Below, in pieces: positions 7,698 through 14,829 of a stretch of DNA of 40,451 nt; the stretch's first letter is position 1, and every line of letters begins with the position of its first letter. Both the position numbers and the translations under genes were made by a program. The notes beneath the pieces are model-generated. The model made no database searches. It had not been told where the DNA came from and saw nothing but the letters and a program-made list of their open reading frames with translations. The stretch comes from JAFKKS01 sp039808325 (lineage in GTDB: Bacteria > Pseudomonadota > Alphaproteobacteria > Rhizobiales > Xanthobacteraceae): the NCBI GenBank assembly GCA_039808325.1, contig JBDHSU010000018.1, positions 1-40,451 on the forward strand, read 5' to 3'.

Positions 7698-8470
7698 CGG
7701 TGCCGGCCTCGCAAGACGGGCGCGGCGGCGTGGTGCGCCTGCACGCCGCCGGCAGCTTGCGCGCGGCGCTGACGGATGTCGCAGTCGCCTTCGAGGCTGG
7801 CGGTGGCGCGAAAGTCTCTGCGGTGTTCGGGCCTTCGGGCCTGCTCAAGAACCGGATTGCGCAGGGGGAGCCGGCGGAGGTGTTTGCGTCCGCCAATATG
7901 ACGCATCCCTCTGCGTTATATGAGGCGGGGATAAGCGGCCCTGTTGTCCTCTTTGCGCGCAACGAACTATGCGCGCTGGTGCGTCCGGATTTGCCGATGA
8001 CTCCCGATACGCTGTTGGCCGCGATGCTTGCTCCGCACACGAAGGTCGGCACGTCGACCCCGCAAGCGGACCCGTCCGGCGATTATGCATTCGAGGTTTT
8101 CGCCAAGGCCGACAAGATCGAGCCCGGCGCGCGCGTGTCGCTCGCGGCGAAAGCGCGGCAACTGACCGGGGCCGCCAACGGTCGCCCCGCGCCGCAAGGC
8201 AAGAGCGTCTACGGCGCCTTGGTGTCGGCGGGCGAGGCCGACCTCTTCCTGACCTATCGCACCAACGCGGCGGAAGCCGTTCGTGAATATCCGGACTTGC
8301 GAATCGTGTCCTTGCCGGCGCCGCTCGCGGTCGGCGCCGACTACGGCCTGACGGTGACGAACGGTGCGTCGCCGGCCGCCTTGCGTTTCGCTATGTTCAT
8401 CCTCGCAACCGAAGGGCAGACTCTGCTGGTAAGGCACGGCTTTGAAAGTGCAAGCATGCCGCGCGAATAG
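7694..8470 (+). CDS. ModA-like substrate-binding protein lacking a signal peptide
   Basis: A 258-residue protein of the ModA-type periplasmic binding fold. Key segments are HAAGSLRAALTDVAVAF, VFGPSGLLKNRIAQGEPAEV with FASANMTHP, FARNELCALVRP, GTSTPQADPSGDYAFEVFAKAD and PLAVGADYGLTV. These are the oxyanion and hinge regions of molybdate-binding homologues. The GTG start overlaps the tupA stop, so translation is coupled. No hydrophobic leader precedes the fold, since the domain begins at about residue 14. Either it acts in the cytoplasm, or the export signal was lost. A second substrate protein behind a complete tupBCA set is unusual. Confidence 0.78.
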   Translation: MTVPASQDGRGGVVRLHAAGSLRAALTDVAVAFEAGGGAKVSAVFGPSGLLKNRIAQGEPAEVFASANMTHPSALYEAGISGPVVLFARNELCALVRPDLPMTPDTLLAAMLAPHTKVGTSTPQADPSGDYAFEVFAKADKIEPGARVSLAAKARQLTGAANGRPAPQGKSVYGALVSAGEADLFLTYRTNAAEAVREYPDLRIVSLPAPLAVGADYGLTVTNGASPAALRFAMFILATEGQTLLVRHGFESASMPRE

Positions 8471-8479
8471 GAGAGATGG

Positions 8480-9001
8480 ATGTTGCGTCTCGCTGTGATG
8501 GTGGCCGTCGTCGCGATGGCCTTGCCTTCGGCGCCGTGGACGGCGCGTGCGCAGGATGGCTGCGCGAAATTCGCCTGGCCGGTCGCGCGAGAGCGCGCGC
8601 AATTTGCCGCCGCAGGCAAGGCGGAATGGCCGAGCGGAACGGCGCGGCCCGATGTTCCGGGCGAAGGCTTCGCGCTGCGCCTCGAACCGGCGGCCTCCTC
8701 CAAGCTCGCGCGCACGCCGGAGCGCCCGGCGCGGCACGGCGGCGCTTTCGCCGGAATGCTGTCGATCGGTGCGGTCGCGCCCGGGCTTTATCAGATCACC
8801 TTGTCCGAGCCAGCATGGATCGACGTCATCCAGGGCGATGCCTTCGTGCGCACGGCGGCGCATTCGAGCAGCCGGGACTGCAAGGGCGTGCGCAAGAGCG
8901 TCCGCTTCCATCTGAGTGCCGCACCGCTGGTGATCCAGTTGAGCGACGTCGCCGTGCCGGTTATCGATATTGCCGTGCGGCCGGTGTCGGAAGGACAGTG
9001 A
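8480..9001 (+). CDS. Conserved exported protein at the end of the tup operon
   Basis: A 173-residue protein with a signal peptide (MLRLAVMVAVVAMALPSAPW, cleavage near TARAQ-DGC). The mature part contains FAWPVARERAQFAA, then GAFAGMLSIGAVAPGLYQITL, WIDVIQGDAFVRTAAHSSSRDCKGVRKSVRF and a hydrophobic end, suggesting a small beta-rich domain with two cysteines. I know similar proteins as conserved alphaproteobacterial hypotheticals, with no proven function. ATG at 8480 follows AGGAGAG. It starts 9 bp after the ModA-like gene, so it is almost certainly in the same operon, which hints at a periplasmic role in oxyanion handling. Confidence 0.65.
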   Translation: MLRLAVMVAVVAMALPSAPWTARAQDGCAKFAWPVARERAQFAAAGKAEWPSGTARPDVPGEGFALRLEPAASSKLARTPERPARHGGAFAGMLSIGAVAPGLYQITLSEPAWIDVIQGDAFVRTAAHSSSRDCKGVRKSVRFHLSAAPLVIQLSDVAVPVIDIAVRPVSEGQ

Positions 9002-9010
9002 TCCGTCCCG

Positions 9011-9835
9011 TCAGGGGAAGCTCTGCGCCAGCGCGGCGCGCGTTGCGGCCAGGCCCTCGCGCGCGACATCTTCCGGCGGGCGTGCCCATTGCGCGGGATT
9101 CGGCGCTTCGTAGCTGACGTAGCCGCGATAGCTTTTCTCTGCGAGAAGTCCGAAAAAGCCGCGCCAGTCGACGACGCCTTGTGCGGGCGGCAGGCGGTCC
9201 GTCGCCGGCATGCGTGGCACCGGCGCGTCGGGGACGTCGCTGAACTGCGCGTAGGAAATTTCGTCCGCGGAGACGTCGTCGAAGCCGCGCCCGCCGCGTC
9301 CGCACCGTTGCAGGTGATAGGCGTCGAGAAGCAACCGCACATTCGCGCGGCCCGCTTGACGCAGGATGCCGCGCAGCGCGTCGATCGACGTGACGGCGGG
9401 ATGCAGGTACTGGAACTCGACGGTGAGCTGCAGACCGAATTCACCCGCGAGATCGGACGCGCGCCGTACATTGTCCACCGCGATGCCGTCCGTGCCGGAG
9501 CCGGGCCCGATGGCGCTCATCAGGAGCGGGCAGCCGAGCGCCACCGCATCGGCGCAGCTTTCGCGAAATGCCGCAAATAGGCGCCTTCGTTCCTCGCCTT
9601 GCGCGAAGAACCAGCCGTATTCGACGCCGACCGCGGCGACCGGCAGGCCGTTCTTGAGGATGAGATCGAGGATCGCGGCGTTCGGAAGCTCTTGCGCGAA
9701 CAGGCGCAAGAAATCGGCCCGGCGGATTTCGACGGCATCGAAGCCGGCCGCTTTGGCGGCGTGAAGCGCCGCCGGAAACGGCGTCGTATCGAGCGTCCAG
9801 GTATGCAGCGCGATGCCAGCGAACGGGTGCGTCAT
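9011..9835 (-). CDS. Sugar phosphate isomerase/epimerase family protein
   Basis: A 274-residue xylose-isomerase-like TIM-barrel protein. Visible elements are FAGIALHTWTLDTTPF at the first strand, AKAAGFDAVEIRR, PVAAVGVEYGWFF, LTVEFQYLHPAV with the metal-ligand glutamate, VRLLLDAYHLQRCG with Asp and His ligands, YAQFSDVPD, and YRGYVSYEAPNP at the last strand. The substrate is unknown; such enzymes act on sugars, inositols or hydroxypyruvate-like compounds. It is divergent from a Gfo/Idh/MocA dehydrogenase, a common pairing in polyol or sugar-acid catabolism. It is convergent with the tup operon end, 9 bp away. Confidence 0.83.
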   Translation of the reverse strand: MTHPFAGIALHTWTLDTTPFPAALHAAKAAGFDAVEIRRADFLRLFAQELPNAAILDLILKNGLPVAAVGVEYGWFFAQGEERRRLFAAFRESCADAVALGCPLLMSAIGPGSGTDGIAVDNVRRASDLAGEFGLQLTVEFQYLHPAVTSIDALRGILRQAGRANVRLLLDAYHLQRCGRGGRGFDDVSADEISYAQFSDVPDAPVPRMPATDRLPPAQGVVDWRGFFGLLAEKSYRGYVSYEAPNPAQWARPPEDVAREGLAATRAALAQSFP

Positions 9836-9908
9836 CGTTTCGGTCTTTCGTCTGGCCGGCCGACGATGCCGTGACGCGGCGGGAGCGCCATCACGCTATT
9901 GCGATGTT

Positions 9909-9928
9909 GACAGCGGTGCAACGCTGTC
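9909..9928. promoter_or_regulatory. Inverted repeat overlapping a TTGACA box
   Basis: GACAGCG-N6-CGCTGTC is a perfect 7-bp inverted repeat in the 138-bp region between the isomerase and dehydrogenase genes. Its left arm overlaps TTGACA (9907-9912), a consensus -35 sequence for the rightward gene, though the matching -10 is weak. The arrangement suggests a repressor site of LacI or GntR type. No such regulator gene lies nearby. Confidence 0.45.
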
Positions 9929-9973
9929 GTTGTTCTGCGACGTTTGTAATGCATGCAATGCGAGGGACCGAGG

Positions 9974-10969
9974 ATGTTGCGGACGGCAATTGTCGGAGTG
10001 GGTTGGTGGGGACAGACCCTGGTGGATTCGATTCACGGTAAGGGTGACGTGCAGTTCGTCGTCGGCCAGACACGAACGCGCGGCCGCGCCGAGGAGTTTT
10101 GCCAGAAGCGGAATATCAAGCTCGTCGACGATTACGCCGCTGTTCTCGCCGACCCCTCCGTCGAGGCGGTGGTTCTGGCGACCCCGCACAGTCAGCACGG
10201 CGAACAGGTTCGCCTGGCGGCGGAGGCGGGAAAGCATATTTTCTGCGAAAAGCCGTTCACATTGACGAGCGCCGAGGCGGAGCGTGCCATCGCGGCGGCG
10301 AGGAAAGCGGGCGTCGTGCTCGCCGTCGGCTTCAATCGGCGCTTCCATCCCTCGATGCGGCAAGTGGCGAGGCGCGTTCGCGCCGGCGAACTCGGCGACG
10401 TCGTCAGCGTGCTCGGGCAACACACGTCGTTCTCGTCGCCGGCGCTCACGGCCGATGGCTGGCGCACGAGCCCCGACGAGGCGCCGGCGGGCGCGATGAC
10501 CGCGATCGGCGTGCATACGCTCGACTGCATGATCGCGCTGTTCGGCCCGGTTTCGGAAGTCTATTGCGTCACCGCGCGCCGCGCGACGCAGCAGGCGGAT
10601 GACACCACCAGCGTGCTGATCAAGTTCGCGAACGGCATCACCGGCAATATCTTCTGCTCGATTTCGAGCGCCGCGCATTACAGCTTCAAGGTCTTCGGCC
10701 TCAAGGGCATCGCCGAGATTGCGAAGCCGAACCTCGATCAGTTCACTTTCATTCCGTCTCCGCCGCGTCCGCGCCAGCCGAACGGAACGCCGGAGGTGAT
10801 CGAGACGGAGAAGTTCGACACGCTCAACGCCGAGCTTGCCGCCTTCGCCGATGCCGTCGCCGGAAAGGCACCGTTCCCCGTGCCGCTCGACGAGGTGCTG
10901 ATGGGCGTGAAGGCGTTCGAGGCGGTCGTGCGCTCGTCGAAGGAAGGCCGCCCGGTGAAGGTCGGGTGA
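9974..10969 (+). CDS. Gfo/Idh/MocA family oxidoreductase
   Basis: A 331-residue NAD(P)-dependent dehydrogenase. The N-terminal Rossmann motif is AIVGVGWWGQ (residues 5-14), and the family EKP motif is IFCEKPF (E92-K93-P94). VGFNRRFHPSMRQVARRVRAG follows as in inositol and glucose-fructose type members, then the alpha/beta substrate domain with AIGVHTLDCMIALFG. Substrate cannot be named. The first in-frame ATG is at 9953, but ATG at 9974 begins the conserved strand and has GAGGG upstream. Divergent from the isomerase; together they probably handle one sugar or polyol. Confidence 0.87.
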   Translation: MLRTAIVGVGWWGQTLVDSIHGKGDVQFVVGQTRTRGRAEEFCQKRNIKLVDDYAAVLADPSVEAVVLATPHSQHGEQVRLAAEAGKHIFCEKPFTLTSAEAERAIAAARKAGVVLAVGFNRRFHPSMRQVARRVRAGELGDVVSVLGQHTSFSSPALTADGWRTSPDEAPAGAMTAIGVHTLDCMIALFGPVSEVYCVTARRATQQADDTTSVLIKFANGITGNIFCSISSAAHYSFKVFGLKGIAEIAKPNLDQFTFIPSPPRPRQPNGTPEVIETEKFDTLNAELAAFADAVAGKAPFPVPLDEVLMGVKAFEAVVRSSKEGRPVKVG

Positions 10970-11015
10970 TGCGCAGTGTCATGGCTCCAACAAGCCCGGC
11001 CTTGACGAAGAACGA

Positions 11016-11774
11016 TCATCCCGCGCGCTTCTGTGCGAGTCCGAACACCTTTTTCGCAAACTCGGGGTAAATCTCCGCGAGTTGCGGCGCTACGGTTTCG
11101 CGCATCAGACGCAATGTGTCCGCCGCCGGCGCGGGCGTCTCGGGGACGCTTTCCGGCATGTCGAAGTCGAAGCCGGTGTTGTCGCGCACCTCTTCGAGCG
11201 TGTGGCCGGGATGTATCGTCCGCAGCCGGAAGCGTTTCGCCATGCGGTCGAACGCGAAGTGGCAGCGATTGGTGATCAGCGCGACGGGGCCGCCGGTGCG
11301 GAACACGTTGTCGTCGGAAACGCCCGGCGCGCTGATGAAGTCGACGCGCGGCACCAGCGTGCGGCGCGAATGCTCGGTGCGGAACAGGATCACGCGCGGC
11401 ACGACGTAGTAGAGATAGGCGGAGCCGAACGAGCCGGGGAAGCGGACGGTCGGCGCCTCGTAGTCGCCGATCGCGACCAGATTGACATTGCCCCGCCCGT
11501 CGATTTGCCCGCCGGAGAGGAAGAACGCATCCACACGCCCCTGTCCGGCGCAATCGAAGAGTTCGCGCCCACCGTCGGTGAAGAAATTGTGCTTGCGGCT
11601 CTGCAGCAGCGACACATAGGGCCGCCCGCCGCCGCGCGCGCGGGCGAGGAGCGCCGCGGTCGCTGGAATCGGCGAGGCGGCGCCGACGGCGACATGGCGC
11701 AAATCGCCGATCAGGCTGGCGATGACGTCCGCCAGCATCTCCTCGGTGGAAAAGTCAGGCGGCGCGTCGGTCAT
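11016..11774 (-). CDS. CoA-transferase-like beta subunit
   Basis: A 252-residue class I CoA-transferase family protein of the GctB/IpdB group. Segments include DLRHVAVGAASPIPATAALLA, FFLSGGQIDGRGNVNLVAIGDY, VRFPGSFGSAYLYYVVPRVI and FISAPG. Where active beta subunits carry a catalytic glutamate in an E-(S/N)-G motif, this protein reads SLLQSRKHNFF, so transferase activity is doubtful. The ATG at 11774 lies inside the end of the alpha-subunit gene (20-bp overlap). The longer frame to 11840 is inside the alpha gene and has an arginine-rich start. It forms a pair with the alpha subunit. Confidence 0.8.
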   Translation of the reverse strand: MTDAPPDFSTEEMLADVIASLIGDLRHVAVGAASPIPATAALLARARGGGRPYVSLLQSRKHNFFTDGGRELFDCAGQGRVDAFFLSGGQIDGRGNVNLVAIGDYEAPTVRFPGSFGSAYLYYVVPRVILFRTEHSRRTLVPRVDFISAPGVSDDNVFRTGGPVALITNRCHFAFDRMAKRFRLRTIHPGHTLEEVRDNTGFDFDMPESVPETPAPAADTLRLMRETVAPQLAEIYPEFAKKVFGLAQKRAG

Positions 11775-12570
11775 GCACGAACCGGTCGAGATAAATCGCG
11801 AAGCCCTCGGCCGTCGCGGCGAGCCGCGCGTATTCGGCAAGGTGCGCGCCGTCGTTCGGGTAGTGATCGGGCAGCGTCAACGGCCATGCGCCGCGGGGCG
11901 CCACGGCGATCGCTTCGACGTAGAGGCCGGGCAGCGTTCCCGCCGCCATCACCGGATCGTCCAGCAGCGAGCCTTCGTGCAGCTTCTCGACGGTGACCAC
12001 GGTGGCGCGCGCCGCATGCGCCATCGTCGCCAATTCGCGTTGCCGCCCGATCCAGACGTTGCCGGCCGTATCCGCCGTCGGCGCGTGGAACAGCGCCACG
12101 TCGGGCTTCAGCGCCGGGAGCAGGACGATCGGATCGCTATTGGCGAGCGGATTGTCGATCACCATCCAGTCCGGCCGGTGCGCCAGAATGTCGGACCCGA
12201 TGAGCCCGCGCAGCGGCATGAACGGCACGCCCTTCTCCGACGCTTGCAGCGCGGCGTGCAGCGCGGGACAGGTGGCGTCGCGCACGCGTAAGCGTCCCGA
12301 CCGCACCGCGTGGGTGAAGCGGGGCGCGAGGCCGAATTCGCCGAGGCTGACGGCGGACGTTTCGAGCGTAGCGACGCAGCCGGCGCCGATGAGGAGGTCG
12401 GCCTGCAGGCTCGATGTCGGCAGCGTGATGAGGTTGAGGTTGCGCACGCCGCGCCGGATCAGGGCGCGCGTCGCTTCCATCGCGGCGCCGGTGCTCTCGC
12501 GCGGCACCACCAGCGTGGCGCCGTCGGTGATTGGCGCAAGCGCTTCCTCGAGCGGGCGGATGATGGGCAT
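11755..12570 (-). CDS. CoA-transferase-like alpha subunit
   Basis: A 271-residue partner of the beta subunit. The N-terminal GATLVVPRESTGAAMEATRALI replaces the usual GG-F-G-P motif, with LNLITLPTSSLQADLLIGAG and VATLETSAVSLGEFGLAPRF following as in the GctA/IpdA fold. The mid region is GVPFMPLRGLIGSDI and DVALFHAPTADTAGNVWIG. ATG at 12570 has AGGAGG at 8-nt spacing. It is the first of two overlapping genes. The nearby aspartate-dehydrogenase-like enzyme suggests an organic-acid or amino-acid route, but the substrate is unknown. It could be a CoA-ester hydrolase, as shown for IpdAB. Confidence 0.8.
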   Translation of the reverse strand: MPIIRPLEEALAPITDGATLVVPRESTGAAMEATRALIRRGVRNLNLITLPTSSLQADLLIGAGCVATLETSAVSLGEFGLAPRFTHAVRSGRLRVRDATCPALHAALQASEKGVPFMPLRGLIGSDILAHRPDWMVIDNPLANSDPIVLLPALKPDVALFHAPTADTAGNVWIGRQRELATMAHAARATVVTVEKLHEGSLLDDPVMAAGTLPGLYVEAIAVAPRGAWPLTLPDHYPNDGAHLAEYARLAATAEGFAIYLDRFVHDRRAA

Positions 12571-12653
12571 CGGATGTGCCTCCTGGTCGCATCGAGTCTA
12601 GGCGATCATGCCTGTGAGGCAAATGCCGTTCGCAAGCAGGCGTCTATGCCTTG

Positions 12654-12778
12654 TCCCTCCCCGGAGGGGAGGGTGGCTCCGAATGAGCGAAGCGAGTGAG
12701 GAGACGGGTGGGGTCATTCTCGCAGCCTATCCCCACCCGGCCGCGCTTCGCGCGTCCACCCTCCCCTCCGGGGAGGGA
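12654..12778. repeat. 125-bp intergenic palindromic repeat
   Basis: Arms at 12654-12676 and 12756-12778 are perfect 23-bp inverted repeats built of CCCTCCCC and GGAGGGGAGGG words. Inside them GGGTGGGG (12706-12713) faces CCCCACCC (12731-12738). The element fills most of the gap between the CoA-transferase and aspartate-dehydrogenase-like genes. It is of the type found in many copies between genes in Hyphomicrobiales. It could fold into a long hairpin in RNA and separate the two transcripts. Confidence 0.8.
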
Positions 12779-12810
12779 TGAGCCCGCCCATGACGAGTTG
12801 GGGGTGAGCC

Positions 12811-13629
12811 TTACGTCCCCACCTTCAGCGTCGACACCAGCCCGCGCAGCGCCGCGACGGCGCTTAGCGCCGTGATCTTGCCGGTGCGCGGATTTTCCTC
12901 GGTCGGCACGCCCTGGATCGCCATGCTGAAGCGCGCCACGTCGGCTTCGACCTCGATCCGGTGGGTGTTGCGGTCGAGCGCCGGATCAGCCCAGATTTCA
13001 AGCCGCGTGCGGTCCGGCCCGATGCCGGCGAGGCTGAGTGCCGCCGCGACATTGACGTTGGCGGGAAAGCCGCGCGCGCCCTCGCGCGCCGTGCCGTCGA
13101 AGACCTTCTTGGGTTCATTCAATCCCGCGAGCGAGATGCCGTTCTCGACGAGATACGGCGCGCCTTCGAGGCCGCCCGGCGGCTTGCGCGTGATCATGGT
13201 GACCGACTGGATTTCGCTTTCGGCGGCGGCGCGCACGGCGTCGAGGCCGATGAGCGCGCCGGTCGGCACCAGGATGCGCGCGCCGGTCTCGCGGGCGCGG
13301 TCGACGAGGTCCCAGTGGACGAGCAGTTGTCCGACGCTGAGCGGCATGAAGATGCGGCCGTGCTCGATTGCCGGCACCGCGACCTCGCGGAACATCTTCG
13401 GCGGCAACCCTTCGAGGATGATGTCGCAGGTCTCAGCGAGTTCCGCCGGCGTCACCGCGTCGACGCCGTTGCCGATGCGCGGCACCGTCCGCTTCGCCTT
13501 CTCGACGTCGCGCACCGACACCGCCCGCAGCGTCAGTCCGTCGATGCCGGCTTCGAGGCGGCGCGCGACGCCGATCCCGACGCCGCCCATTCCGGCTAGT
13601 CCGACAAGCAGGGGTTGGGCGCGGCTCAT
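12811..13629 (-). CDS. Aspartate-dehydrogenase-like NAD(P) oxidoreductase
   Basis: A 272-residue protein resembling L-aspartate dehydrogenase (NadX type), which oxidises aspartate to iminoaspartate. The nucleotide-binding loop is GLAGMGGVG (residues 10-18). Then come ILEGLPPKMFREVAVPAIEHG, ILVPTGALIGLDAVRAAAE, the family signature GFPANVNVAAALSLAG, and RNTHRIEVEADVARF near the C-terminus. The ATG at 13629 has GAGG at 7-nt spacing; frame upstream to 13911 lies within the preceding gene and is discarded. Its neighbours suggest catabolism rather than NAD synthesis. Members of this family can also act on other imino or 2-oxo substrates. Confidence 0.78.
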   Translation of the reverse strand: MSRAQPLLVGLAGMGGVGIGVARRLEAGIDGLTLRAVSVRDVEKAKRTVPRIGNGVDAVTPAELAETCDIILEGLPPKMFREVAVPAIEHGRIFMPLSVGQLLVHWDLVDRARETGARILVPTGALIGLDAVRAAAESEIQSVTMITRKPPGGLEGAPYLVENGISLAGLNEPKKVFDGTAREGARGFPANVNVAAALSLAGIGPDRTRLEIWADPALDRNTHRIEVEADVARFSMAIQGVPTEENPRTGKITALSAVAALRGLVSTLKVGT

Positions 13630-13678
13630 CGGGTGGCCTCGCGTTGAGACATGATCTTCTTCGTGTCCTTGGGGTCTT

Positions 13679-14686
13679 TCACGGCGCATCCTTTCGATTG
13701 CTGTCGCGAGATAGCGGAACCGTGGCGGGGAAGTCCACACCGGGGCGAGCGATCGAGCCTGCCGCCGCGGAAGGCGGTGCGAACTGCGCCAAGAATGCGG
13801 CACGCAGACGCTCGCGGGTCGCCAGGCCGACCGCGAGATCGCGGCAATTGACGATGGCGAGACGGAAGCCGCCCGGCGGCATCGCATGAGTCTCTGGCGC
13901 CCGGTTTTCATGGAAGGTCACCTGGACGCTGGCGACGCCGGGTGTGGCACGCACCGCGCCGACCAGTTCGTCCGGCGGATGCCGATAGTACGGTCCCCAC
14001 GGGCCGAACAGGACGACGCTGAACGCGGTGTCCCGATCGCGGTCATCGAAATCCCAAGCGCCGCGCGCATAGAGCCCGACCACAGCCTCGACCCAGCCCG
14101 GCCCATAGAGGTCCGGCCATTGATCGCTGAAGCGCAGATGTGACTCGATGATCAGCCCATCGATGGTTTCGAGGTTGAGCATGCCGGTGTAGCCGGCGAG
14201 ATGCGCGGCGATCCACGCGCCGCAAGGCTCCTCGATCGCCGGGTCGGGTTCGGCGTGAACGGTCCAATAGTCGAACGTGCCTTCGCCGGCCGGCTTGCCG
14301 GTGACGTGCCGCCACCAGCACGGGCGGCCGTCGACCACGGCGACGTCCGTGCTGACGTGCCGGCCTTGCAATAGCGGCATCCATATGTGGCCCGGGGCGT
14401 AGTGCCGGGCGTAGTCCGCGGCCGAGGCCAGGACGCGGCTGCCGACGCCCATGCCGCGCAGATTGATGATCGGCTTCGAAAAGACCGGGAACGCGGCTGG
14501 TTGCGTGCCGTGCGGCCCGGCCGCGAGGCCCTGGCTGTGGGCGACGGCAAGCTTGTCGTAGACCCAGCGATAGCGCGGATTCCAGGCCCAGGCGTCGCTG
14601 TCCTCGGTCGGGATGAAAACATCCGCGGGGCAAGCCACGTCCGCGAAATACTGGAACCGCCAGGGGTCGGCTTCGCAGATCGGCAT
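13679..14686 (-). CDS. Conserved protein of unknown function (possible ATP-grasp-like fold)
   Basis: A 335-residue protein, no signal peptide, upstream of and probably cotranscribed with the aspartate-dehydrogenase-like gene (49 bp). I do not recognise a named family. Segments reminiscent of an ATP-grasp fold are FPVFSKPIINLRGMG, EGTFDYWTVHAEP and GMLNLETIDGLIIESHLRF, but this is a weak, by-eye impression. The C-terminus from about residue 300 is rich in Ala, Arg and Pro. Start MPICEADPWRF at 14686 is chosen because the frame upstream to 14797 is arginine-rich and runs into the divergent promoter. No clear ribosome site is seen for either start. Confidence 0.6.
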   Translation of the reverse strand: MPICEADPWRFQYFADVACPADVFIPTEDSDAWAWNPRYRWVYDKLAVAHSQGLAAGPHGTQPAAFPVFSKPIINLRGMGVGSRVLASAADYARHYAPGHIWMPLLQGRHVSTDVAVVDGRPCWWRHVTGKPAGEGTFDYWTVHAEPDPAIEEPCGAWIAAHLAGYTGMLNLETIDGLIIESHLRFSDQWPDLYGPGWVEAVVGLYARGAWDFDDRDRDTAFSVVLFGPWGPYYRHPPDELVGAVRATPGVASVQVTFHENRAPETHAMPPGGFRLAIVNCRDLAVGLATRERLRAAFLAQFAPPSAAAGSIARPGVDFPATVPLSRDSNRKDAP

Positions 14687-14829
14687 TTGGGGTTGCGAGA
14701 GGGTTCGTGAGAGCGGACGGAGTCGTGTTCGCCAGGACGATCCTATAGCATGCGCCCTCGGGCGACGACGAGGTGCGGCGCTCACGAAAGCGCGCACGGG
14801 ACGCGAGCGGGAGGACGCGAGAGCCGGAG

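Noticed and set aside
9011..14686. Hidden defence or biosynthetic island
   Set aside because: The genes are catabolic enzymes with composition like the rest of the chromosome; no mobility genes, toxin-antitoxin pair or assembly-line enzymes are present.
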